Part shown: piece by piece, positions 23,910 through 37,900 of the stretch
Layout: each line of letters opens with the position of its first letter
Position numbering within the stretch: position 1 is the first letter of the stretch
Assembly (NCBI RefSeq): GCF_008831285.2
Contig: NC_045138.2
Coordinates: 3,574,143 to 3,638,142, forward strand
Reading direction: 5' to 3'
From: Nymphaea colorata
Taxonomy: Eukaryota > Streptophyta > Magnoliopsida > Nymphaeales > Nymphaeaceae
DNA length: 64,000 nt
Notes under the pieces: model-generated
Seen by the model: only the letters and a program-made list of their open reading frames with translations
What the model was told of the DNA's origin: nothing
The model's database searches: none
Position numbers and translations under genes: made by a program

Positions 23910-26900
23910 TCACTCATGCCGAACTGCGTTGTATTTCTCCGCAAGGATTGGATTTTTTGTAATCGACATCATCAGCATTTTGAATTTTGGACTGCACTCT
24001 CCACCACTGCGCAGTACCAAAGAAGATATTAATGCATATAAGGGAAGAATAACACGTGCCAGGACTCTTACACAGAATAGAAAGCATTATCCACCATGAA
24101 AGCAAAAAGAAAATCAAAGATGCTTTCAGTTAGAGCTAATTGGTGCAAAATCTAGGACCAGACGTAAATATCGACCACAGTTGAAAGTTGAAATATAAAT
24201 GAATGGAGAAACTTGCAAAAAACGAGATTAATCTGGAAACTGGAACCATCATTCATAAATAAAGAAGAAAAAGAAATTAGCAACTACCACGAGTTTTGCT
24301 GAATTGACTATTAATTCCATGTAACAGAACACGTAACAGTGAACAAACGCAACAATGAAGGTTAAGAGATAACCTTATGTGATTCAAGGAGGCAATTGCT
24401 CGAAGAGCACTCCTGATCATGTCCTCATTACGATCTACTTCCTGCTTAACAGCATCTTGCTTCGGCTTGTGATTTATGGTTTTCTCTAATGGATCCACCA
24501 ATGAATCTAAAACTGAATAAGAAAGGAAAAACATACAAGGAAATGTCATTGTAGCTACCACGACAACATGGACAAGTGACAAATTTATTAATGTAAGACG
24601 TAATTTTAGTCCACATAGAAAGATATCAATTCTATAAAGTATAATCCTCAAATGTATCAGTTAATAATAGCATAGAAAAGTAAAACAAATAAACCACAGT
24701 AATGCATATTGTACTGCTGTGTGGTATAACCACATCATTACAGTATAATACAGGAGGAAACAGAAACAGATGTATACATGTATACCTGCTAGGACGGCAG
24801 ATGGACATTTTTCAGCAAGTTTTGAGAGGATAAGGTGACATGGCATTTTAACATCATAATGATCTGCACGCACAAAAACAAATTAAAAAAAGAAAGAAAG
24901 AAACAATGCATGGATCACATAAATAAGAAAAAGTCACTCCATACCACGGAGGAATTTAATTTGTAATTTTGGAGATCATGTGCCAACAAAATGACGAAGA
25001 AGATGCAAACAGTAGAATCGCACAAAAGAAATTATTCCCAAAATTTCATGTAGAAAAAACATAGAAGCAAATGCATAACCTGGTAAACAATGCCAACACA
25101 TCACATGCATAGCATGGCAAACAATTCCAACCAGCCGAATAAAGGTGACTTCCCAGCTACCACAAGACCACCTTCTTCCAACTACATGGTGGCAGGTTAC
25201 TAAAGCAGTTATATTTCTCTTTCTCAGATTCATCCGGTTCAAAGCTACAAAATTTGGTCACTAGACTCATACAAAGTATTTACAGATCAACCTTGATTTC
25301 CCCTTCCAAGTGTTCAAAGGTCTTCATCTACACATAGCTTCCTTATATGGGCATTTCGTATTGCCCTATCCAACCATCTGCAGAACAAGTCTAAACTCTA
25401 AATCCCCTTAATCGGCATTCCCAATGTTCTCAGTTGATGGTATTAAAGCAACCCAATGTTACATCTGTTCCTGAATTTATTATAGCCTTTCTTGATAAAT
25501 TCCACACATCCATCTCCATAATGTGTATTCCCATCAAGGATTCTGCTTTCTGTTGCCCATCAATTTTGGCAAACTCAGAAGAATGTAGAAGTTCCAGTCT
25601 ATCTGAGGCTCAGATGACTTCTGTTCGGAACACTCAGCCATCACATTTTCGTTAGCCTGTCATCACAACAGATAGCAAAACCACCAAAAATCATGCTAGT
25701 AATACATTCTCAATTCTTCTTTCATCATGTCACATTGACCTAACTAGTTTTTTTCTTTGGTCCTATTAATTCTAAACCATTTTTTCAATATATGCATTTG
25801 CAGATATAGTTTCTTCTATTTCATCCTTTGCATCGACTAGCGATTGTGATATATCATATTCATCTCAGGAATCAAATGCAGCTTTGTCTACGTCCTAAGG
25901 CAAATCAAACTGGGCATGAACCAGCTTTATGCTTTAGAATTTAGATTAACCTTGACTAGACTAAGAAGCTGTAACCAAAAGAAAGTAGAGATCAGCTGCC
26001 CATTTATTCTCATCTTAGCTTTCCTTTTCCTCACCTTCAGAACTTGACACATATTAATGTTTGCCCATAATTTGGAAAAAGAGAAGGCTAAAGTAGATGA
26101 TTATGATTTTCTTCAGTCTTCAGAACATTGCAAAATTACCAACTTGAATTATGACCGAAAGGATCTTCTCAAATGAGATTCAATTGTATTCTTCAAGGCT
26201 TCGCCCTTCACAACCGCTAGCAGAGGAGAGAATCAGGTTTACACTTGAGTGGGGTATGGAATGATTCATCACCGAACGACAACAATCATGACAGTAATAT
26301 GACAAAATTTGATATCAAGATCAACACAAATCGCAGTTAAAAGCACGAAAAAATTTGCAAGAATGCACAACGTATTAACTATCCCATGAATCCCTGATTA
26401 ACACAGTAAGCATATGAACATGAAGACTTTTATCTGAGTATAGAAAGCAGCTTCCTTTTAATGAAACACTTTTCTATACAAATATGAGGATCAAATCAGT
26501 GAAGTAGTGCAACACTTCACATGCCGATACACAATCACGCACATCCAGAAGAAATATGAACAAGGATGTCATCAAGGGAACATGGACTAATAGTATAAAA
26601 ATAGTATGAAAATGAGGCATAAAATACGCACCATCCAACCCAGACTTAAGGTATGGAACTATGAAAGATGATGGATTAACTTGATCAAGACAACTGTCAA
26701 GTAATGTATCGACGCACTCGAAGGCTGCCTTTCTCAGCTCAAGACCATCATCAACAACATGCTTAAAAGGACCAAGATCCACGGTCCTGATCATTTCTTG
26801 CTGCATCAGAAAAAGCAAATTTTCTTACTTCATAAGTCCAGGAAATGAGAAAATAAACTCAACAAGATGTGCTTACCTTAACCACCGTCTGATCATAAAG

Positions 26901-29900
26901 AAGTGGAAGTAATTCAGGAAGAAGGCCCTTGATAAGGTTTGGCTTATTATGAGCCGCTGTACTAAGAGCTAAAACAGCTGCTCGTCGTACATGCTACAGA
27001 TAAATATCAAAGGAAAGAGAACCAAGAACCATGAGGCAAGTTGCAGAGACATTACAAAAGACCTAAAGAGAGCAAACTGCACCAGGATGTAAAACATACC
27101 CTGTCATCATCCTTTATAAGCATCAGAAAAGAAGAAATGGATGGATACAGAAATTCATCAATTTTCTCTGGACGTTCAACAATAGAATATTTCACAGCAA
27201 TCACAACAGTAGCTCGTGTGAAGGCAGTTGTGCTGCTTGTTCTCATCTGATGGATAAAGATGTCAGAAAGATATAAATTAAGAACAAATATTCTAATTCA
27301 CAAAACAGATTCTATCAACATAATCACATCTCACACAGCTGAATGCAACCAAACTCAAAGCAGTGTTTTCAAGTTAACGTAATAGCTTTTCAAAATGTAT
27401 AATGGCAAGACAAATGCAAAAACGAAGCATACTTGACTCTAACTCCAAAAATATAAAATTTGAGATGCATGACCTTCAATGCAGGTATAAGCTTCTTAGG
27501 CTCAATCAAAGCAATTTTCCCGAGACATTCGGCAACCACATTGCGGACCCCCTCCTCTTCACTTTCACAGTGAGTAAACAACAATTTAAGAATTTTCTCA
27601 ACATTTCTATCCTCTAGTTCTGCCTGGCCAGTTATATCTACTGTCTGTCTTGCTATCACCTGGAAAAGGACAAAAAAAAAAGGTTCAGCTTAAAACTGTC
27701 AAGATGCAACTAAGTTCTCTTCACTATCATTACATCTACCTCCTTCAAAGAATGAAGCAAGAGATACTGTTTCTTTTGTTGGTTATCAATTTGATCCAGA
27801 ATAAATGGCAGGTATTTTGATAGATTTCCAACAGCAATATTCCCCAGTGCATAAGAAGCTGCAGATTTGATCTCTTCAAAGGGTGACTGAAAAGACTCGA
27901 TGACAATATTCTCAACATTCGCATGTGAGCTAAGATCTCTCCTTCTACCAATTTCTCCTAGACACAGCAACGCAAGGTGCTGTTTTGCCTGAAATGCAAA
28001 TATAAACAATAAAAAGTTATAAACTTCTGCATATAAAGATTAAAAGTGACAGCGTGCATGTGGAGAGAGGGAGAGAGAGATGAGCATATACAACTAACAT
28101 TCTAATTCAAATACAAATCTGACAACCTATAAAAACAAAAATTCACACTTTACGCTTCAGAATATAGATCTTCTGGCCAAGCACCAATACTAGGAACAGC
28201 AATGAAGCATTAGGTTAGGAATCTGTAGCATCCATAACCGTTGATATACTTCTTCAAAAACAAACAAAATGAAATAAAGAGGCTATATGTAATTAAAGAG
28301 GCTCCTATCCTCATACTAATTTTATTAGATCTCACCAGAGAAAAATTTCATGTGACCTGCACCACTCGATAGTTTAGTGCAGTTGATGCAGGAAAGAGCT
28401 TTTTCCAAGTGATTCCTAATGGATCATGCTGGGACTACCAACCCAGTTGGCTGCTCCATGTGAGCAACGTCCAACTGATACACTGTTTTGGAAATTATGA
28501 AATTGTCTTAATGCTCATGTTTTCTTCTGAAATTTGCCAGCAGTTAGCAGCATTAACTATCCTAAACTTGGACAGATTTCAAACCGAGGATAAAATCTGA
28601 CAACTTGCATCTGGTCATAATGCATTGATGGCACATAAAAATAAGTATCAGCAGCAAGGAGGAAATTTGGATATATTCATAGTGATAAAAAGGCACCGCA
28701 ATAAAAAAATGTTCTACCGACAGGGAAGTTGGGTGTTAATAAATAAACTGATATATGAACAGCAGATGACTATACACGATTGAGGAACTGAGCAGTCAAA
28801 AAGTAAACTGCTATAGAGGAAGCAGAAAGGACAATACTAACTACAATAGGCCATTACGAAAGAGTTTCTACCTAGGCACAGATTTCAGTTACTCATACAA
28901 TGTATCTGAGACGAGCAAGTTCATTTAATGAAAGAAAATTATCAATAGAACTTAATACATGAAATCTGCCATAATAAGCCTTACGTAATTGTTAAAATTC
29001 CCCAGGTCATCTGGATTAAAAAATGTTCATTCTACATATTCCATGAAGTCATGCACCTTTCTCCATGTAGACAAACAACAACATCCTGATGAGTACTGGA
29101 TCTAGTTTGTAGATAACCTATTAGATATGCATATAAGCAGAACTACCAGGGTCTATAACTTAAAAGCATCATGTACATATTTCAATTACCCTAGAGGCTA
29201 GCTATGTAGGAGCATATTACCGAGTTAGTGCTGCTATCATCCTTAAGGATGTCCATCAGCATTCCAACTGTTATGTCACATTTCCTATCACCAGCTGCAA
29301 GACAGAGAACAGCAACACATTGAGCCACAGAATAGAGAGCCTGTTTTGCAAGACCACCAGATTGCGGAGATGGTTTGGCACTTGAAAGGAGAGAATCCAA
29401 CAGAGTATCAAAGCTAGTATTTGCTGAGCAGACTAATGCTTCAAAAAAGCACTGTAATGCCTGCAAAAGAGTTGAACTTATTAGCTCCTAAGGTAGCATG
29501 GACAAGGACTAAATATTCAACTTAAAGGACAAACAAACCTGAAGTGCTTGACCCTGCAATAAGGAGCTCCTCACTAGGATGAGAGCTTGAGGGAGAACTT
29601 TTGTTCTGACAGCAAAACCAACATTTTGGCTTGATTTCCTATTAGCCATCATTGTGCAACAAAGCTCCAAAGCTAAAGCTGTCATATGCAAATCAGAATC
29701 ACTGCAACAGAATAGAACTGGTAAGAAAGGAATCGACAGAATGCTTAAATAAATGCTGCACAGAAAGACAAACCTGATCAGAGTCGAAAGTTCTGCAATG
29801 ATAACTTCATAAATAGAGGAACTGATTCTGTCACCATAAGCAACAATTAAAGAATTGAGTGTACCCAAGGATGCTTGCCTCAAAGCTCGATTTGCCTGAA

Positions 29901-31866
29901 ACAACAGAAGATAACTTTTTATTTGCATCTATCTACATGATACGTTAACTAGATTTCAAAACCTTATTGTAGTTAGACTGTAGCTGAAAAAATGCACCTT
30001 GCGAAGGAATGCTGTTAGCTCTGCAAAAACATGCTCCAAAACACATGATAGATCAATCTTAAGTGGTGAGCATGCAATGATAGAAAATGCCTGCATGGAC
30101 AAATATAAAAAATAAGAACAAGTATATATAGTATATTCTAAATGTCGTAAAAGGCGTCTTTTTCGAGACAAAGAGAAAATTGTACCAAAGAAAACATATA
30201 TGAAACTAATCAATGCCAGAAGAAGCAGATTCTATACCCACTCAAATAATAAATAGGTTCGCTGCGAATAGGATTTCTAGATTACTGGATGTAGATGAAA
30301 TTGAAATCAAGTGCCTACGCAAACAAATCATGACACAACTGGCCAGCATAGACTAAAAATTCAGCTAGTCCCAGCTTAACAAATTGGATGCCAACTGATT
30401 AAGTAATCAATGTGCAGTTTCCTCATGCTAAGTGCCCTTCTTAGTTAAGTAGTGAATGGAACATGTTTATGCGTTTGTGGCACCTTTGTTATTTGCTTCA
30501 TATAGTTTTTATTCAAATTAGTCTAACTGTTATTATTTCCATTTATATGTGCATGTTACTTCCCCATCTTATACTTGAAAGCCGAAATAGTATGATTAAG
30601 GTATATAATTAGTTTGCACTTCTAATTGTGGTATATAATTCCTTTGCATTTTCAAACGCTTTAAATCATGTTTCAACTTTCAAGCATGAAAAATTAGTTT
30701 TATGCTTTCTTATTTCTTTCTTACGGACTATGTAAGATCCGTACTTCCACATATGGTTTTATAGCACGACTAAGGTTTCGAACTTTCAACTACCTAATTT
30801 CTAGATAACCCCGCTAGCAAATAGGAAAGCTCCCTATGGTGAAGCCTAAAACTTGCAATCGAAAAGCTCTTTGTACTCTATCCCACTAATTATTTTATAA
30901 ACGCAAGGGGAAACATTTTACTCGAAGATTTCGCTGTTCAGGACAACTGACACAAGAATAGAAAATTTCTCCTTTGCTGCAACTGTAATTTCTGCTGTGG
31001 CTTTAAGTGTATAAAGAACTAAAGAATAAAGATCCGCCAGTATACAAGAAAGAAAAATAACAAAGATCTTTCTTTCCAGCAACACCAAAGATTATAACTC
31101 ACAATGTTGAGCTCCAATATAGCACCCAAACTACAAGATGAATATTACAAAAAAAATAGGTCAAATGAATCACCTGTTATTCATCTAAAGACTTCACCAG
31201 ACAGAATAGTTGCAAAATGGAAAAGAAACAAGAAGGACAACCACATCATGGACATCAGATGCTCTCTCAGATTTGACCAACCGAATTAACTGATACCTTG
31301 ACTGCCGTAAGTCGTGTTATCTCATTGCCCATACGATCCACAAGCAGTGGGAGACAAGTTGATAGCTCTGTTTGAAGGTTGTCCCCAAAGGTTGAAACCA
31401 CCAGACCCATGCAAGAAATAGCACATTCTTTAACCTCCTGAAAATGAATTCTTCCATAAGAAATATCCTAAGAAAACAGATAAGGCATGAGGAGATGATT
31501 TACAAACCTGGTCCTGGTCTTGGTTTGCCAACCGTCCTAGAATGGCATTATAGATTGGATGAACGTATGGCTTAAAATCAAAGGCACAAACCTGTACACA
31601 CAGCAGTTTTTGTCAGAGGTGCAAGTTGAAGATTCCTTCAAAAGAAATCTGTCAGTAAAAGAATTTGTTACCTCAAAACTTGGACGAACAACACGAACAA
31701 GTTCTCCACATACCCTTAGTGCCTCCGCGGTGACCTTATAGTACCTTTCACTCACAGCGGCTAATACAGGACTAGAAAGTGACTACAAATAAGAACCACA
31801 AACAGTTACCATTATCATCATGGACATAAAATATCATGTTAACAATTGTCAAAAACAATGAGTGGG

Positions 31867-31900
<34 letters not shown>

Positions 31901-34900
31901 CTATCGTAAAGTAAAAGGAAAGAACAAAATTGCCAGCACTAAACCCAAACAGGGTCTCATTCCACTCCTTTGAGTTGTGGTTCTTTTTACATTTCTCCCA
32001 ATACCAAACATTCCAATATGGCAGCACTTTAGATCAAGCTGATAATAGCAGAAAAACATACCGGAATAGTTCAGAATAAAAAAAATATATAGTATGGCAA
32101 CAACATCACAATATTATCATGGCAATATCACTCATTTTTGCAGGTTTCTTAAAATAAATCACTTGTGTACACTTTAAGTAAGTTTTCCAAATTGTCTTGC
32201 TTCTTTTATTTAAAAAGAGAATGTTCCTTCATATGTTACTAGAGAACTGCTAAAATACATTGTTTTCCTCTCTTCATAACATCCAAATTTTTCAAGATTG
32301 CCCCAACATTGTTCTGGGAACACCACATATTCAGAAAAAAAAAAAGCTGAGAGATGAGTGAGTATAAAACTAGAATCTTTTTTTTCTTGTCGGCTCTCTT
32401 CATCTTTCTCTTCCTTTCTTTTCCCTCTCCTCCTTGGCTCACGACTCCCTTCTCCTGGTTTTTCCCTCCTCAACCATTCCTCCTTTTTTATTATTTCCTC
32501 AATCATGTGTTGCTTGAATGAAAATCCTCTCACAAAATTTGGTACCATCTTTCGAAAAGCATGTTATGATAATGCTTCAGCAACAACTTTTTTGCAAAAG
32601 AGAAAGCCATATGAATGAACACATTCACATAAAAGATACACTCCATAAAGAAATAGGCATGCATGCAGAGATGCGTAAGCTGGGGAATTGATTCCTAAAG
32701 CCACCATGTCCATCCAGTCATCAGAAAATGCAGAATGACATAATTTTAATCAGACTTTGGACAGTAAACTTAGAAAGGCCGGAATATTTTATTCAATAGA
32801 AATAACTAAACATGCATCGAAAGGAGAACCAAAGAAAGGAAGGAAGAAAATGAAGATATTGGTTGCACTTACATTAATGTGAGGGTGAAAAACGGAAGGT
32901 GAATGCGAAGCCATAACCAGTCGGGTAAATGTAAGAGCTTCAATCTTAAGATTTGAGGTAGAAGATTTATCCTGGAAATTTTAGAATGAGAAATTATAGC
33001 ATGATGAACTTAAACTATTATAGAAAAATGAGAAGCAAAACAACAATAAGTTCCAAACTTGCACTGTAAGAACAATCTTACATTTAATGCCTTTTCAATG
33101 CCAGGGACCAAAGATCCAATATGATCATCTAAGCAGTTTGGTAAGACAACCACAAGTTCTTTCAACACTGAAAATGCACCAACCTGCAGATGAAGATCCT
33201 TAAGGAAAAATCTGCTTATAATCGTGCAAATGAGAAACATTGTTACCATTTCACCTTTGTCTTGATGGACTTCTCCCGAAGCTGCCTATTTAGAGATCTC
33301 ACAATTTTAGGCACTTCATTTTTCAACAACCATAAAGGGCTGCAAAAATCATGAAACATTTCAATGATCTCCAAAAAAATTACTTGTTTCAAGACAATCA
33401 AAAAAGTAAGATCATTGAAAGAAAGACAAACAATGCAAGTTCTTTAGTTGACAGAAGGCATACAAGTGTCCAAAAATTAATTTGCTTAGAACAATTAAAT
33501 GGGAGCAAACATGCAGATACATTAGGCCAAACAGCAATACTTCATAAGACATTTGCTACAAGATTTAAAGAGTATCCAAAATGCCCAAACTCGCAGTTGA
33601 TAAAAATGTGATGCATTTACTTCCAGTTCCGAGGTGTATGGTTCAAGAGTTCTATAGGAAGAATTGACATCCCAACCTTTTTCCTTGTTAGATAAAAATA
33701 GGCTTCATGATCATGAGTTGCCATTTGTTCATTATAAATTCATCAATGAGAGAAAAGGCAAAAAAAGTGGATACAGGAAGAGTTCAATACAAGCTAGCCG
33801 GAAGAAGATGGATTCAACACGAACTTGAATGTAAAGGGACGAAAAACAAAAATTTGGCCATGAAGGAGGCATACAGAGGTCAAAGTTGCAGGGTGCATTT
33901 TGCCATCCTTGCAGTTATCACATGGTTAGATACATACACAAACGAACACACTCATATAATGACAACTACAAGCAATCACTGTGGTGTTACAAACCAATAA
34001 GAACGTTTCCAGGTTAAATGTTTAACTGGTTAAGAAAAACTAAATCCAACTGTTTACAAAATTCCATGTATATTATGTCACCATTACTCTCGTCAAGTGG
34101 AATGCATCACCATGATTATCAGTATTCTGATGCATTCTTTTATTTTAACTGAAGCAACCACCATGGTTTCATGGTTTTCATCAAACAATATGGATGTCAA
34201 TAGCTAAGGTCCAGTTCAGGCATCCAAAACATCCCAAACTGTTTGATCGGATATGGTGACAAAAAGATCTAAATCCACTATTTAATCAGTCAGAATTTGG
34301 TTTAAAATGGTAATACTCACCAGGACTCGCTTTCAAATTGAAATCCATAAACAAATGAACCATGTGAAAAAGCGAGTACAACAAGAAAGACAATTGAATT
34401 CGTCAAGCATAAAATGCCACAATTGATGACAGTCACCATCCGGCTAGCTGAATGCATCAGATATACAGCTTACGTATTTCAGTACATAGATGTATTCAAG
34501 CTTCTTTTAAATGTTTTTCAGTTCAGATTTGAGCACCGTTTCCCACTCAGATACCGTTTCATCTTCTCTACTTGATGTAGAGTGTGATTCCAATAAATAG
34601 GTCTATGTGATCAGTGATTAGATGGATGTGCTGATGACTAATACCAAGCCAAATTCAGCCCATCCACACCTTTACCAAACAATCCAAATAAGCATACCAT
34701 TCAAGCGAAGAAAATTCATGTGGTCCACAACATCAATCTCGAGCTTGTTGGAAAGCTTTGTCTAGTACTAGATATGTTCAGAAGGTAGAATTAGACCATT
34801 TCTTGTAGTACATGGTTTAATAGTGGCTATTGATAAAGGTATGCACAGGAATTATATTCTTCGCTTAGCAGAGGTTGACAGAAACAAAATGAAGTCATAA

Positions 34901-37900
34901 CCACTTGAGAGATGAATAAGAACGTGCACAGATCCAAGCTTACAGAAACACCTTGTAGTATGTCTAAGCTATGTCATCACGATATGTGGGGGAGACCTGC
35001 GTACCCGTAACGGTATGCCGGTACGCCAAAACGGGTATGCAGATACATGGTGGTACAGTTTGGATCGGTTTCGACCTGCCCGACATCTTTCCTCTTCCGC
35101 CATTTCCTATTCGACTTCCATGTTCTTCCCTGTTCTTCCTCAAGTCCACAGATGATCGGTGATGGACGGCGGCAGCCTCCAGCATCATTGACGGCGTATA
35201 ATCTTCATTTCAACTAACTTTCTTTAGGGTTTCTGCAATTTTACCTATGCTCTTTTCTCCTTTTTTTCGTCTAATGAAAACCGTTTTTCGTATGTAGTTT
35301 CCCCTTTTTTGTTGCATTTCATTTGGTATTAAATTTATCGTTGTTTCCTAGTTCTGTCATTTTTCCAAAATTTTCCATAGAGTCATTCTTCAAAACCTCT
35401 CTTACCTGCACCGGTTCTCCAAAATCTGCTGCATAATCATCGCGCTGCTGCCATTCTTCATAATCTGTGATTCTAATATGTTCGTTTCTTGAAAACCTGT
35501 CGATTTGCCCTTTTGCTCACATTATTCTTGTGTAGAACTGTACATATCGTTGACCTTAGTAAAACTGTACATATCGTCAATCGTCAGAGCTTATATAAGT
35601 TATGCTTGTTGCCCTATTGCTTATGTTATGTGTCAAATTCAAAACCTGCCGACTTGCCCTGCGTTGCAGTTAGGCTGTTGTTAATTTTTACGCTTCATAG
35701 TTATATATTTACATTGTTTAAGGTTATATATATGCTTTCTAGTATATTTATGTTGTTTGTTTGCTTAATTATCATTGTTTTTTATTTATTGAAACTGAAT
35801 ATATATACAATTATATAACTATATTGAAATTTTCACTGTATCACCATACCAAAATTTGCTAAAATTGCTGTGCCCATACCCGCTTCCCCATACCCGAACC
35901 AAAACCCATACCCGTACCTATGTGACATAGTGCCTAAGAAGTTGACAAAGAGAAGTACTATTCAAAAATAAGCTCTCCAGTCTCCATGTTACATGATCAC
36001 CCAGTGAAAACATATTTTATATGGTTCACTCTTGCCAACTTTAGTATATTTCTGTAACAGTTCCAATGAATGTTTCGGAAAGAGTTTTAAGGTATATTGA
36101 AAGTAACAACTGAGACCAACATGATTTACTTAAATGACATCCAGGAATTGACAGCGGTATTGTGAAAATAAAAGTGCTTTTGCATTGATAATGAATCTTG
36201 TAATTTGACAACACAAGTAACAACTTTAACAACAAGAAGATAGAAACAAAGCATCACATGAAACCATAAATTCACCAATTGCCGCACATTATTTTTACAA
36301 AATTATACGAGAAGTTTATTAAGGAAACAATGAAAATATCAGCTAGTAATAGCACTTGCACAAAAGTTGAGAATATTTAACTGATGGTGCTTGTTGCTGT
36401 AATGTGTTTGTGGCATTTTGACCATCTTGGGCATCCTATCCATAATCTCCTAATGCATAATAGTATATAAATCCTTTTCATATGAAAGAAACACGGTTCA
36501 AATTTAACCATGCTGCAATTTACTCTTAGTCTTAGTGAAAACTCAATAATTTTCATATTTAGCAAGCATAATGATTTCTCGATGGAAATATGCAAAGTAA
36601 GACTCACTTAACTATGCCCCCAAAATTGCAGAAAGTTAAAGGAAAAGTATACAAAAAAACACAAAACTATGAAACATGAACATGCAAGTTACTGTGAAAT
36701 TGGAAACCATTCTCCACTTGCCTCAATTCCTTTATCTCACTTTGACCTTTTGTAACATTCCCCGTTTGACGTAATAACTCAATGAATGCATTAAAGACAT
36801 CCATCTGAAGCACCAAAAACCAGACTCAGATGTATAAGTGAAAAGAGTCAAAAGACATAAGTTAAAATACCGATGTAGCCCCTACAAGAAGCTGACCTTA
36901 ACATTTTCTTCTCGTTCCTTGAATCTCTCTATCAATTTTGGGCACGCCTACAAAATAGGAAAGTAAAAAAAAATGAAAAAGAGGATGTTGCGAAATTCAA
37001 GAGCTATTACGGTTTGGAAAGAGAAAACAATCGAAATTAAACATATGAACCTACTCTTTCACGAGCTCAAGGCATAGACAAAGTATACTAAAAAAGGGAG
37101 CTTTTTGCTCAACTGAAATTTAGAAGTTATTGATATTCAAAAAGAGAAAAAAGTAGTTGCCATTAAATCATTGATGCTACACTATCAAAAGACTACGGTA
37201 TAGACAGAATACAACACATTCTTAAATACATGCCTCCACGTAGAGTTTGGACAGCATTTCTGGGCGAGAAACTATTATAGCAGATAGGCACTTTGCTGCT
37301 GCCCTTCTTACTTTCCAGCTGATATCTTCATCATCACTATATTCATCTGTACTGTCACTAAAGAATAACAATAATTGGTAATGTCAATCAGATATGTAGA
37401 TTCCAAATATTGCACCAAGAAAGACAGAAGAAATTTGATGGCATAAGAACACCATACTCATCTTCATCTTCCTCCTGGAATTCATAATCAGTGTCCTCCT
37501 CCATATTATCAGTAAAATTTGGATCATAACTCAAATATTCAAGACTAAGATTTAGAATTACATCACAGTACATAGTTATATCCCTAGGACATCTCAACAT
37601 GAAGCTTTCCAAGGCCTGGTTCAAAAAATAAAAAGTGCATCATTAGGATAAAAAGAGGCAGCAATTGTTACAATGCTAGCAAATCAAAGGACATACAAAG
37701 GTGGAGAATGAGTCAAGCTGCTCAACCTTGACTAAGGTCTTGCTTGTTCAACTTGGGTCAAGATCAACTCATCAATTAAACGAGTCAGTCCTGAGGACCA
37801 GACCAACTTCATGCTAGCAAACAACCTCAACTCAAACAGCCTCTCAAGCTTCATAAGCTTAAAAGTTAAAAGGATTCAAGTAAAAAGATAAAGGATATAA

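Noticed and set aside
35489..35818. 109-codon ORF inside the CAND1 intron 10 insertion
   Set aside because: Hydrophobic, AT-driven product with no transposase motif. It lies inside a non-autonomous element.
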